Positions 25,377 to 34,051 of a stretch of DNA of 43,221 bases are shown here, piece after piece. A program made the translations under genes and the position numbers. The notes under the pieces were generated by a model. That model had not been told where the DNA came from. It did not search any database and saw only the letters and a program-made list of their open reading frames with translations. Position 1 is the first letter of the stretch. Each line of letters starts with the position of its first letter. The DNA is from Deltaproteobacteria bacterium. GTDB lineage: Bacteria > Myxococcota_A > UBA9160 > UBA4427. The DNA lies in the NCBI GenBank assembly GCA_002719955.1, contig PBFW01000066.1:1-43221 (forward strand). Direction: 5' to 3'.

Positions 25377-26860
25377 AGATCCTGCTGCGGTGCATCCGAA
25401 TCGCGGGAACCCTGGTCACCCTGAGCCTTGCCGCGGGGCTGCTGGGATTTCTCTGCTTGGCCATTCGAGTCGTGACCTATGAGCAGGAGGACGATGTCCA
25501 TCACCTTCGGGCCAAGAACGAATATCTCGAATCGATTCGATCGACCCGGGTCGCGCAAGATCGACCGAATATCCTGATCGTTCTCTTCGATGACCTGGGG
25601 CACGGAGATCTCGGTGCCTTCGGAGCCCGTTCGATCGCCACTCCCCATATCGATGGACTCGCGAAAGCGGGTCTGCGTCTCGACAACTACTACGCGCCCT
25701 CGCCTGTCTGCACCTCTTCACGCGCCGCCATGCTAACGGGACGTTATGCGCCACGCGCTGCATTGAACCTGGTGGCTTTTCCGTCCGGGCACCCGGTCGA
25801 GCGCACGCTCCAGGCCTCGGGCCAGAATATCCGCCTGCCCGCCGAAGAGATCCTCCTGCCCGAGATCCTCGACGCCGCGGGTTATGCAACCGGGATGGTT
25901 GGCAAATGGCATCTGGGGGATCACTCCCCCTCTCTGCCCAATGACCGCGGTTTCCATTCCTATACGGGTGCGCTCTACAGCAACGACATGACGCCCTTTG
26001 CGATCTACCGCGATGACGAGATCATCCATGAGGCACCCTTCGACCAGAAGCGCATGAACGAGGTCTACACCGCCGCCGCAATCGAATTTCTCGAGCGGGA
26101 TCGCGAGAGGCCCTTCTTCTTCTACTACGCGCATAATTTCCCGCATATCCCGCTCTTCAGCCCGGACGCAGACCACGGTCGGTCCGCAGCCGGCCTCTAC
26201 GGCGATGTGATCGAGGGGCTCGACGATTCGATCGGGGCGATCGTCGAAACGCTCGAGCGTCGGGGCGACCTCGACGACACGCTGATTCTGTTGACCAGCG
26301 ACAACGGGCCCTGGTACGAAGGCAGCCCCGGTGCCCTTCGCGGCCGCAAGAACCAGACCTGGGAGGGTGGCCAACGCGTCCCCTTCATCGCTCACTGGCC
26401 CGAGCGAATTCGCCCGGGACGCACGAGCGACGCGCCGATCGTCGGGGTCGATCTCGTCCCGACTCTCCTCGTCCTCCTTGGCCTGCCCTCGCCTCCCGAC
26501 CGGGTTTTGGACGGCCTCGATCTCGGCCCACAGCTCTTCGATGGGGCGCCCCCGATCGATCGCCTCGTCTACTATTTCGGAATCAGCAACGGCCTCGACG
26601 CGATCCGCGACACGCGCTTCAAATACCATCGCCGCCGCGGCGTGCGCAGCATCGGGAACGATCGATTCTCCTACAACGAGTCGTGGGGACCATGGCTCTT
26701 CGACCTCGAGCTCGACCCCAGCGAATCCTACGACGCCACGCGCAGCCATCCCGCGGAGGCGGCCCGAATGGCCCGGCTCTTCGCCGAAAAAGAGGCGGAG
26801 ATCGCAGCCAACCCGCGAGGTTGGCGATCGTCGGAAGCGGGGTACCAGCGGGCGCCTTGA
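25373..26860 (+). CDS. Sulfatase (FGly type), membrane-anchored
   Basis: A 495-residue type I sulfatase. ATG 25373 overlaps the ThuA stop. An N-terminal anchor (IAGTLVTLSLAAGLLGFLCL) is followed by RPNILIVLFDDLGHGDLG (metal-binding Asp pair), the modification site PVCTSSRAAMLTGRY with Cys113 as the residue converted to formylglycine, GMVGKWHLG, HNFPHIPLF and LTSDNGPWYEGSPGALRGRK. The core here is C-x-S-x-R where the consensus is C-x-(P/A)-x-R. No formylglycine-generating enzyme gene is in the window. It probably removes sulfate from an ester outside the cytoplasm, making the alcohol available to the island's oxidising enzymes. Confidence 0.93.
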   Translation: MKILLRCIRIAGTLVTLSLAAGLLGFLCLAIRVVTYEQEDDVHHLRAKNEYLESIRSTRVAQDRPNILIVLFDDLGHGDLGAFGARSIATPHIDGLAKAGLRLDNYYAPSPVCTSSRAAMLTGRYAPRAALNLVAFPSGHPVERTLQASGQNIRLPAEEILLPEILDAAGYATGMVGKWHLGDHSPSLPNDRGFHSYTGALYSNDMTPFAIYRDDEIIHEAPFDQKRMNEVYTAAAIEFLERDRERPFFFYYAHNFPHIPLFSPDADHGRSAAGLYGDVIEGLDDSIGAIVETLERRGDLDDTLILLTSDNGPWYEGSPGALRGRKNQTWEGGQRVPFIAHWPERIRPGRTSDAPIVGVDLVPTLLVLLGLPSPPDRVLDGLDLGPQLFDGAPPIDRLVYYFGISNGLDAIRDTRFKYHRRRGVRSIGNDRFSYNESWGPWLFDLELDPSESYDATRSHPAEAARMARLFAEKEAEIAANPRGWRSSEAGYQRAP

Positions 26861-26959
26861 CGCCTCCCCGCCCATTCCCGATCGACGATCCCACCCACCC
26901 CAACCGGGGCTGGGGGCGCGCTATTTTCGCAGATTCCCCGGACCCCAAGAGGTATCGAG

Positions 26960-27718
26960 ATGACCCGCTTCAAAGATCGCGTTCTCCTTCTCACCGGCGC
27001 TGGCTCGGGCATAGGCCGAGCGACGGCGCTCAAGCTCGCGGCCGAGGGCGCATCGATCTTCATCTCCGACATCGTGCCGGAGGCCCTCGAAGAAACCGTC
27101 AAACTCGCCCAAGAGGTGGCGGATGACGACGCGCAGATCGAAGCCCGAGTATGCGATATCAGCGATGAAGAACAGGCTGAGAACAGCGTCGCCGCCTGCG
27201 TCGAACACTTCGGCAGACTCGATACCCTCTGCAACAACGCGGGCGTGCTCGGCTATCAGAACACCCACGAGATGAGCCTCGCGTTCTGGCGTCGGATTCT
27301 ATCGGTCAACCTCGATGGCGCCTTCTTGATGACGCGGGAAGCGATTCCGCACCTGCTCGAGACCAGGGGCTCCATCGTGAATATCGGATCGACCGCTGGG
27401 CTCTCGGGCCTCGCCTATGGATCGGCCTACAGCGCGTCCAAGGGAGCCATCCACGCCTTCACCCGCGCCGTCGCCGTCGAGTATGCCGATCGCGGCCTGC
27501 GCGCGAATTCGATCAGTCCGGCCTCGATCGAAACCGGCATGACGAAACCGACCCCCATGCCCGAGGGCGCGAACCTGGCCCTCTTCCAGCGGCTCACCTC
27601 GCTCCACGGTGTCGCAGAACCCGGGGCCGTCGCCGACCTCGTCCTCTTCCTCGCCTCGGATGCCGCCCACCATATCAGCGGTGAAGAGATCCGGATCGAC
27701 GGGGCCGCGCTCGCATGA
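26960..27718 (+). CDS. Short-chain dehydrogenase/reductase (SDR)
   Basis: A 252-residue classical SDR with AAGAGG upstream of the ATG. Motifs: TGAGSGIG cofactor loop (~residues 12-19), DIVPEA after beta-2 (an Asp that favours NAD(H)), NNAGVLG, the catalytic Ser in VNIGSTAGLSG, YSASKGA with the catalytic Tyr and Lys, and the C-terminal HHISGEEIRIDGA. It lies 99 bases after the sulfatase on the same strand. It could oxidise a hydroxyl or reduce a keto group of the island's substrate; this is inference. Confidence 0.93.
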   Translation: MTRFKDRVLLLTGAGSGIGRATALKLAAEGASIFISDIVPEALEETVKLAQEVADDDAQIEARVCDISDEEQAENSVAACVEHFGRLDTLCNNAGVLGYQNTHEMSLAFWRRILSVNLDGAFLMTREAIPHLLETRGSIVNIGSTAGLSGLAYGSAYSASKGAIHAFTRAVAVEYADRGLRANSISPASIETGMTKPTPMPEGANLALFQRLTSLHGVAEPGAVADLVLFLASDAAHHISGEEIRIDGAALA

Positions 27719-27770
27719 GCGAATTGATTCCGGACGCGATCCCCATCTTTCCGCAAGCCATGCACGCTCG

Positions 27771-28451
27771 ATGACGCAGTACGAGCGTGCGCTGGTATTT
27801 GACATGGACGGCGTCCTGATCGATTCCGAGCCGCTCTGGCGACGGGCCGAGATCCAGATTTTCGCAACGGTCGGCCTCGAACTCTCCGAAGCGGATTGTT
27901 TCGAAACCCAGGGCCTTCGGATGGACGAAGCAGCTCTCTACTGGTTCGCGCGCGCTCCGTGGAAGGGTCCGAGCCCGCACGAAATTGCCGAAGCCGTCGT
28001 CGAGCGGATGATCGGGCTCATCCAGAGCGAGGGCGTCCCGATGATCGGGCTGCGCGAATCGCTGGCCAGCGCGCAGGCGGCGGGCTGGCGACTCGCACTC
28101 GCGTCTTCGTCCTCGATGAGGCTGATCGAGACGGTCCTCGAACGTTTCGATCTGTCCAAGACTTTCGAGGTGATCCGCTCCGCCGAGCACGAAAGCCACG
28201 GGAAGCCCCATCCCGACGTCTATCTCTCGACACTCGCCGACCTGGGACTCGAGGGCGTCGACAGCGTCGCGATCGAGGATTCCGCCAACGGCGTCGCCTC
28301 GGCGCTCGCCGCAGGCATGCGATGCGTCGCGGTACCGGCACCCGAGATACGAACGAATCCACGCTTCGAAGTCGCGGATTGGCGGCTGGACTCACTCGTG
28401 GAGCTCTCCCGGACTCTTTCGAGAATCGAAACCGAGAGAAACGATCGCTGA
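27771..28451 (+). CDS. HAD-superfamily sugar-phosphatase-like hydrolase
   Basis: A 226-residue HAD subfamily IA enzyme. Motif I is VFDMDGVLIDSEPLW, motif II the Ser run in LALASSSS, motif III HGKPHPDVYL, motif IV IEDSANGVASALAAGM. This is the pattern of the beta-phosphoglucomutase and 2-deoxyglucose-6-phosphatase (HxpB/YniC) group; the aligned segment EPLWRRAEIQIF points more to the phosphatase. It lies in the same run as the SDR and the NTF2-like gene (gaps of 52 and 11 bases), so it is probably co-transcribed. Real substrate unknown. Confidence 0.88.
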   Translation: MTQYERALVFDMDGVLIDSEPLWRRAEIQIFATVGLELSEADCFETQGLRMDEAALYWFARAPWKGPSPHEIAEAVVERMIGLIQSEGVPMIGLRESLASAQAAGWRLALASSSSMRLIETVLERFDLSKTFEVIRSAEHESHGKPHPDVYLSTLADLGLEGVDSVAIEDSANGVASALAAGMRCVAVPAPEIRTNPRFEVADWRLDSLVELSRTLSRIETERNDR

Positions 28452-28462
28452 CGAACGAGGCG

Positions 28463-28852
28463 ATGGATTCATTGATGCAGCGATATTTCGAAGCCGTCTG
28501 TGCAGCCGATGCGGGGCGATTGCGCGACCTCTTCACGGACGATCTTCGATGGCGCATCCCGAAGGGCGCGATCGAACCCTTCGGCGGAATCCATGAGGGC
28601 GCCGACCGGATCATCGAGATGATGCTCGCGGCAGTCGCCGGGTCCTGCGTCGATGGGAGCCAACATTTTCGGATCGTGACCACACTCTTCGGGGAGGACG
28701 GCGCGTGCATCGAAACCGAAATGACGGCGAACACGGCCGATGAACGCGACTATCGAAACGACTACACCTTCTTCTTCGAATTCCGGGAGGGGCGAATCTC
28801 GGAGATCCGCGAACATGTCGACACGCGCTATGCGGACAGCTTCTTCGGGTGA
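28463..28852 (+). CDS. NTF2-like (SnoaL/ketosteroid-isomerase fold) protein
   Basis: A 129-residue single-domain protein with the NTF2 pattern: YFEAVCAADAGRLRDLFTDD, WRIPKGAIEPFGGIHEGAD, the beta-strand region ACIETEMTANTA and the C-terminal FEFREGRISEIREHVDTRY. The family includes isomerases, cyclases and small-molecule hydrolases as well as binding proteins, so function is not assigned. It begins 11 bases after the phosphatase gene and closes the sulfatase-SDR-HAD run. Confidence 0.82.
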   Translation: MDSLMQRYFEAVCAADAGRLRDLFTDDLRWRIPKGAIEPFGGIHEGADRIIEMMLAAVAGSCVDGSQHFRIVTTLFGEDGACIETEMTANTADERDYRNDYTFFFEFREGRISEIREHVDTRYADSFFG

Positions 28853-28915
28853 TCGGGGCGCCTCGAACGGCCGGATGTCTCGACGAGCCCGCGCGCGCTC
28901 ACTTGGTAGGGCGGA

Positions 28916-29842
28916 TCAGCGTCCCGCATAGTAGGCGAGCAGGGCCCGAAGAATCCGCTCCGGCTGCTCGGGCAACAAGGCGTGGCCGGCCTCGGGCACC
29001 ATGACCAGCTCGACGCGCTCGGGGAATGACTCCTTCAGTCGAATGCCCGAATCGTCGGGGGGAGCGAGGCGATCGTCCTCTGCCTGGATGACCAGAAGCG
29101 GGGCATTTCCCGCATCCCAGAATTCTTCGCTCGAAGTCGCCTCGGTCGCGTCCCTCTGGGCCAGGCCGCCCCACAGCCACCAACCGCCGATCCAATCCTC
29201 CGGAATCTCGCTCCGCGCCGAGAAGAACGCGAGACGCAGCGCCGGCTCGCGGCGACTCCGGGGGAGAAACGACGACACGGAGAGCCCAAGCGCGGCCTGG
29301 ATCTCGCTCCGGATCGGAAACAAGCCCCCCGCGGCGATGAGCGTGACGGTCTCGATGCGCTCGGGTCGATCCCGGGCGAAGGTTCGGACCACGCGATTTC
29401 CGAAGGCATGGCCCACGAAATGGGCGCGCCGACCGGGGCGTTCCACATCCAGGACGACCCCGATATCCGCGGCCAGGTCGTGGAGTGTCAGACGCTGTCC
29501 CGGCCCGCCGCCCCCCGAACCGCCGATCCCGCGCGACTCGATCGCGAGGGTCCGGTAGCCGGCAGCCGCGAGAGAGTCCGTGAGTTCGTTGAAATCCGCG
29601 ACGGAGCGGGAAAAACTCGCCAGCAGCACGATCGGAATCGGATGGGGCGCGGCCCCGTTCGGAATGCGTTCGAAATAGACGATGTCGTGACCCGATGGGG
29701 ACTGAACGACGTGACGCGCTCCAACGACGGCGCGTCCACCGCGACCGGTGAAGGACGTCCATAGGTGGATCGCTGCAGCGAGCGATGCGACCGCGAGGAC
29801 GAACGCCCCCACCGCCAGCAGGCGACGAATGGCCGAATTCAA
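28916..29842 (-). CDS. Membrane-anchored alpha/beta hydrolase-fold protein with Ala at the nucleophile position
   Basis: A 308-residue protein with an N-terminal membrane segment (LLAVGAFVLAVASLAAAIHL) and an alpha/beta hydrolase domain. RTLAIESRGIGGSGG, APLLVIQAEDDRLAPP and MVPEAGHALLPEQPERI are the usual blocks, with Asp and His in place. The nucleophile elbow, however, is VGHAFGNR, so the G-x-S-x-G serine is Ala146. Either the protein has no hydrolase activity, or it uses another residue, or a single-base error (GCC for TCC) is present. It is followed on the same strand by a SnoaL-like gene upstream of it. Confidence 0.8.
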   Translation of the reverse strand: MNSAIRRLLAVGAFVLAVASLAAAIHLWTSFTGRGGRAVVGARHVVQSPSGHDIVYFERIPNGAAPHPIPIVLLASFSRSVADFNELTDSLAAAGYRTLAIESRGIGGSGGGGPGQRLTLHDLAADIGVVLDVERPGRRAHFVGHAFGNRVVRTFARDRPERIETVTLIAAGGLFPIRSEIQAALGLSVSSFLPRSRREPALRLAFFSARSEIPEDWIGGWWLWGGLAQRDATEATSSEEFWDAGNAPLLVIQAEDDRLAPPDDSGIRLKESFPERVELVMVPEAGHALLPEQPERILRALLAYYAGR

Positions 29843-29860
29843 TCGGGCCCCAGCTGGCCC

Positions 29861-30322
29861 TCAACCAGCATTCGGCTGGCCCTTGGCCTCGATCTTCATC
29901 GGCATGTCCGTCTCCCAGACCATGTTGAAGACTCGGCGCTCGATCACCCAGCCCGCCGCCTCGCGCGCGTAGCGATCCTCGTACCGAATCCCCATGTCGA
30001 GCTTGAAGGGCACGCCCTCCTTCTCGTAGAGGTGATTCGCAACGCAGTAGACCTCGCCGGTCGCGCGATCCCCGTCGATCTCGAAATAGGTGTTGAGGAC
30101 ACCGTGAAGCGTGGCCGAGAATTGTTCGAGGCTCTGGAGACCCTTCCGCAGCTGATCGTGCCCCTCCATCTCGTATCCGGGGCCACTCAGGATGCCATCG
30201 GCGGCGAAAACCCGTGGCAGCAAGTCGAATTGGCGCCGATCCATCATCCGGGCATAGCGAAAAGCCAGATCGCGCAGTTGAACCTCGTCTTCGCGGCGGG
30301 CCGCGGTCTCTTCGGGAGCCAT
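29861..30322 (-). CDS. SnoaL-like (NTF2-fold) protein
   Basis: A 153-residue protein. ATG 30322 is chosen because AGGAGG lies upstream; a longer in-frame start at 30409 lacks support. Pattern: VQLRDLAFRYARMMDRRQFD, GILSGPGYEMEGHDQLRKGL, TLHGVLNTYFEIDGDRATGE and a C-terminal RRVFNMVWETD. This is the SnoaL_4 type often found beside ring hydroxylases and steroid or terpenoid enzymes. It is 18 bases upstream of the hydrolase-fold gene and likely shares its transcript. Confidence 0.85.
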   Translation of the reverse strand: MAPEETAARREDEVQLRDLAFRYARMMDRRQFDLLPRVFAADGILSGPGYEMEGHDQLRKGLQSLEQFSATLHGVLNTYFEIDGDRATGEVYCVANHLYEKEGVPFKLDMGIRYEDRYAREAAGWVIERRVFNMVWETDMPMKIEAKGQPNAG

Positions 30323-30598
30323 CGGGGTTTCCCTCCTGGGTCGAATCATACTGGAAGCCATCTGATAAACCCCGACCGAGCCAAAGCTTCGAATTCGGCC
30401 CGAGATCAAGGCGCGAAATCGCAGCCATCGCGCTCGCCACGGCGAGATTTCGCGACGCTGAAGATCGGGCCGATGACAGATATCCGGCGACCGACGGGTT
30501 GCGGAGAGGACCTCTCGCGGCGAACGACCCGCTTGGCCCGGCTCCGCCCGGTTTGAATCTCGCCGCCGTGACGGGTACTTTCCGGGATTGCGCGGAGC

Positions 30599-30707
30599 GT
30601 TGACCGCAGGGTCCCGTTCGAGTTCGGGATCCTGTGAACCCGGTCAGATCCGGAAGGAAGCAGCCGTAGCAGGGACTTGGCTGCGGTCGGGCCGCCCTGC
30701 GGTCAAC
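30599..30707 (+). ncRNA. ffs: Signal recognition particle RNA (4.5S-type)
   Basis: The conserved apical sequence GGTCAGATCCGGAAGGAAGC is followed by AGCCGTAGCAGG, as in bacterial SRP RNAs, where it binds Ffh. The ends pair perfectly: GTTGACCGCAGGG (30599-30611) with CCCTGCGGTCAAC (30695-30707), forming a long hairpin of about 109 bases. Its location directly upstream of dnaX is the usual one. The preceding ~275 bases (30323-30598) hold no gene. Confidence 0.95.
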
Positions 30708-30895
30708 TCTTCGCGCAGAATGCTCGACCCACAGCCAGGTTCGGGGCCCAGCGCCACGCGGCGAAGCTGTTGTTGCTCGGGTCGATTTCGAGGCTTCCGC
30801 GCGCCCTTCGAGGCGGACGTCAAGCCGCCCCCCAGGACTCTGCGAGCTGATTCGAGGTCAGCTGGAGTTCGCAGCCGATCCACCGGAAGCCCCCA

Positions 30896-32803
30896 TTGAG
30901 CTATCAGGTCATCGCGCGCAAATGGCGGCCGCAGAGCTTCGACGAAGTGTCGGGGCAGACGCACGTCACGACGGCGCTTCGAAATGCGATCCGCGCGGAC
31001 CGGATTCCGCATGCGATGCTGCTCACCGGCCCCCGCGGCGTCGGCAAGACGACGCTCGCGCGGCTGATCGCGCGCTGCCTCAACTGCGAAAAGGGGCCGA
31101 CGGACCAACCCTGCGGGAGCTGTCCGCCCTGCACCGAGATCACCGAGGGACGCTCGACGGACGTCCAGGAGATCGATGCGGCGAGTCGTACCGGCGTCGA
31201 CGATATCCGCGAGGTCATCGAATCGATTCGCTACGCCGCCGCGCCCGGTAAATACCGCATCTTCATCGTGGACGAGGTCCACATGTTGTCCACCCCAGCG
31301 TTCAACGCACTGCTCAAGACCCTCGAGGAGCCGCCTCCACGCAGCCTCTTCGTGCTCGCGACCACGAACCCGGAAAAGATCCCGTTCACCGTCCTCTCGC
31401 GATGCCAGCGACACGCCCTCCGGCGCATCGCGCTCGCCAGCGTGAGCGAGCGCCTCGCGGAGATCTGCGTGTCGGAAGGCATCGAAATCTCCCCGACCGC
31501 GCTGACCTCGATCGCGCGCGAGGGGGACGGCTCGATGCGCGATGCGCAGACACTCCTCGATCAGATCGTGGCCTATTCCGGTGGCGAACAGAGCGCTGGG
31601 GGCAACGAGATCACCGACGAGACCGTCGCGGACGTGCTCGACCTGGTCGATCGTCGGGTGCTTCGCTCGATCGTCGAGGCGTGTATCGAAGCCGACCCGA
31701 AGAGCGCGCTCGAACACGTCGCTCGCGCCGCCTCGGGAGGGTCCGAGGCGAGGCGGATCGCCGATGCCCTGCTCGAGTTCTTGCGCGACCTGGTCGTGCT
31801 GCGCATCGCACCGGAGGGGGATGGCCTCTTCGATGGCAGCGATGAAGAACGCAGCGAGCTGATCGAGCTGGCTTCCCGAACCGAGCCCGCGCGCTTACGG
31901 CGCATGTTCCGGGCGCTCGTGCGGGAGATCGAAGATCTCTCCTGGGCGCCGCAGCCGACGGCGGTCCTCGAGATGGCGGTGATTCGGCTGGCCACGATGC
32001 CGGCGGGGGACGATGTCGGCCAGCTGCTCTCGCGCCTCGATCAACTCGAACGGCGACTCTCGTCGGGCCGGCCCTCGACGGGGGGGCCGAAGGGGGCCCC
32101 GGGCGGCGCGGATGGACGTGGAACGCCGGTCTCCGATCGCGGTCCGCGACGGCGCGCGCCGGAACGCAGCGGGGCACAGAGCGCAGGCCCGCCTGAAGCC
32201 AACCCCTTCGATTCGCCCCCAGCTGCGCGGGCCAACGCGACCACGCAGACGGCCACCGCCGCCGATTCTGTCACGCCCGCTGCGAAAAGGTCCAGCCCCG
32301 CAAGGCCTGCCGAAAAGGCGGCGGCGACCGCCCCCCCCCCGGAGCCGGAGCGCCTCGATGAGACCGGCAAGGAACCCACGGCCCCTGGCTCGACCGCGCC
32401 GCCGACGATCGGTGGCGGGGCGGCCCCTGCGGCACTCTTCGATCGCTTCCGCGAGAAGGCGCTCGACAACGACCGCTCGCGCTTCGCGAGCCTCGACGGC
32501 ACTTCACTGGTCGCCATCGAGGGCAACACCATTCGCATCGGCGCCCCCGCCACCTTTCACGCAGAGCGCCTGCGCCAGCGCATCGACGACCTGGAAACCC
32601 TCGCCACGAACCTCTTCGGTCAAACGACGCGAATCACGGTCGAGATCGCGGCCGCGACGACGGCACGGACAGGGAACGGCGAGTCCCGGGAGAAATCGCG
32701 TAAGCAACGCCAGGAAGCGCTCAACAGCGAATCCGTCAACCTGGCGATCGAAGTCCTCGACGCCGAGATCGTAGAGATCCGTCCCCTCGGAGAGAACCGA
32801 TGA
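30896..32803 (+). CDS. dnaX: DNA polymerase III subunit gamma/tau
   Basis: A 635-residue clamp-loader ATPase starting at TTG 30896 (GGAAG upstream). Residues 1-230: ARKWRPQSFDEVSGQ, Walker A GPRGVGKTT, the four-Cys zinc site CLNCEKG...CGSCPPC, Walker B IFIVDEVHML and LKTLEEPPPRSLFVLATTNP. Domain III follows to ~375, and then a Pro/Ala-rich linker (~380-510) and the tau-specific end. A run of ten C (32331-32340) lies in the linker at codon ~479. A -1 frame change there meets a TGA at 32359-32361, which would give a gamma-like short form of about 488 residues. It overlaps ybaB by ATGA. Confidence 0.97.
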   Translation: MSYQVIARKWRPQSFDEVSGQTHVTTALRNAIRADRIPHAMLLTGPRGVGKTTLARLIARCLNCEKGPTDQPCGSCPPCTEITEGRSTDVQEIDAASRTGVDDIREVIESIRYAAAPGKYRIFIVDEVHMLSTPAFNALLKTLEEPPPRSLFVLATTNPEKIPFTVLSRCQRHALRRIALASVSERLAEICVSEGIEISPTALTSIAREGDGSMRDAQTLLDQIVAYSGGEQSAGGNEITDETVADVLDLVDRRVLRSIVEACIEADPKSALEHVARAASGGSEARRIADALLEFLRDLVVLRIAPEGDGLFDGSDEERSELIELASRTEPARLRRMFRALVREIEDLSWAPQPTAVLEMAVIRLATMPAGDDVGQLLSRLDQLERRLSSGRPSTGGPKGAPGGADGRGTPVSDRGPRRRAPERSGAQSAGPPEANPFDSPPAARANATTQTATAADSVTPAAKRSSPARPAEKAAATAPPPEPERLDETGKEPTAPGSTAPPTIGGGAAPAALFDRFREKALDNDRSRFASLDGTSLVAIEGNTIRIGAPATFHAERLRQRIDDLETLATNLFGQTTRITVEIAAATTARTGNGESREKSRKQRQEALNSESVNLAIEVLDAEIVEIRPLGENR

Positions 32804-33147
32804 ACACGAACGAGATGCAGGAGATGATGCAGCGCGCTCAGCAGATGCAGAGCAAGATGGGCGAGCTGCAAGAGGCGCTGACCGCCCGACGATTCGCAGC
32901 GAGCGCCGGCGGGGGCATGGTCGAGGCGACCGTTTCGGGCGGGCTGCGCGTGCTCGCGATCGAGATCGAGCCGACCCTCATCCAGGGCGACGATCGGTCG
33001 ATGATCCAGGATCTCGTCGCTGCCGCAGTGAACGCCGCGCTCACGAAAGCTCAGGAGGCCGTTGCAGAGGAGATGGCCCGAATGCAGCAGTCGATGTTGG
33101 CGGGGATTCCAGGAATGCCGGGCCCCCCACCCGGGGCAGGAAGCTGA
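32800..33147 (+). CDS. ybaB: YbaB/EbfC nucleoid-associated protein
   Basis: A 115-residue DNA-binding protein of the YbaB/EbfC family. MQEMMQRAQQMQSKM is the Met/Gln-rich N-terminal helix, GMVEATVSGGLRVLAIEIEP the central sheet, and DLVAAAVNAALTKAQEAV the C-terminal helix. The ATG overlaps the dnaX stop and recR follows after 1 base, the conserved dnaX-ybaB-recR operon. Confidence 0.96.
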   Translation: MNTNEMQEMMQRAQQMQSKMGELQEALTARRFAASAGGGMVEATVSGGLRVLAIEIEPTLIQGDDRSMIQDLVAAAVNAALTKAQEAVAEEMARMQQSMLAGIPGMPGPPPGAGS

Positions 33148-33148
33148 T

Positions 33149-33751
33149 TTGTCTTCTTCCCCCGCGATGGATCGCCTGGTCGCGAGCCTGAAGCGACTGC
33201 CGGGAATCGGTGAGAAATCCGCGACTCGGCTCGCGTATTTTCTGCTGAGCGCGCCCGAAGATCTCTCGCGCGAGCTCTCCGAATCGATCGCCCGCCTCCA
33301 GCGCGACACGGTCGTGTGCGGAAGCTGCTACACGCTCTCGGACCGAACCCCCTGCCCCGTCTGCGCCCATCCCGACCGCGATGCCACGATCCTTTGCGTC
33401 GTCGAGGAACCCGCGGACATGGCGGCCATCGAACGCAGCGGCGGGTTCAAGGGGATCTACCACGTATTAGGGGGCGCGCTTTCGCCGATCGATGGGATGG
33501 GGCCCGAAACGCTGCGCCTCGCTGAACTCGAGCAGCGCGTCGTGCAGGACGGCGTAAAGGAGGTCATTCTCGCCACCAATCCGACGGCGGAGGGCGATGC
33601 CACGGCGCATTTTCTGGCGGATCGGCTGCAAAGCGCGACCGCCCGCATTACGAGAATCGCCTACGGCATGCCGCTGGGCGGCGATCTCGAATATGCAGAT
33701 CACGTCACCGTGAGCCGGGCCATCGAAAACCGACGATTGCTCGCGGACTAG
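33149..33751 (+). CDS. recR: Recombination protein RecR
   Basis: A 200-residue RecR. TTG 33149 is chosen over ATG 33167 because AGGAAG lies upstream and the length and N-terminus (DRLVASLKRLPGIGEKSATR, helix-hairpin-helix) then match the family. The zinc finger is VCGSCYTLSDRTPCPVC. The Toprim domain holds CVVEEPADMAAIE and LATNPTAEGDATA. Acts with RecO/RecF in gap repair. Length and motifs are intact. Confidence 0.96.
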   Translation: MSSSPAMDRLVASLKRLPGIGEKSATRLAYFLLSAPEDLSRELSESIARLQRDTVVCGSCYTLSDRTPCPVCAHPDRDATILCVVEEPADMAAIERSGGFKGIYHVLGGALSPIDGMGPETLRLAELEQRVVQDGVKEVILATNPTAEGDATAHFLADRLQSATARITRIAYGMPLGGDLEYADHVTVSRAIENRRLLAD

Positions 33752-34051
33752 ATCCGGGATACCCGCCCGCCGGGCGAGGGCCTCGGGACCCGGGACCCGG
33801 ACCCCATTCTCACGGGCGAGATTCGGGCCGAACGCGGCGTGACGCCTCCGACGCGTAATGTGGACGGCCCACTCGGGAAAAACCGGGGCCTGCAGCCCAA
33901 AAACCACACTGCGCGCCTAAAGCCAGGCCGAACGGCGGCCGATCCCTTTCGAAGCAACCGAGCCTTCGAGTCGGAGGTCGTGCTTGCCGGGGACTCCCCA
34001 CGCGGGGTAAGCTGGCAAAAGGGTCCATTTCCCGGACGTTTACAGAGGCAA
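33752..34051. other. Non-coding stretch between recR and mglB
   Basis: About 300 bases, very GC-rich, with a short run of repeated GGGACCC units (33784-33800) and GC hairpins such as GCCCGCCGGGC just after the recR stop, but no T-run. It probably holds the end of the recR transcript and an mgl promoter. No small gene is supported. Confidence 0.4.

Noticed and set aside
32310..32320. CGAAAAGG in dnaX as an E. coli-like slippery site
   Set aside because: It lacks the A AAA AAG heptamer; the nearby C10 run is a better candidate.
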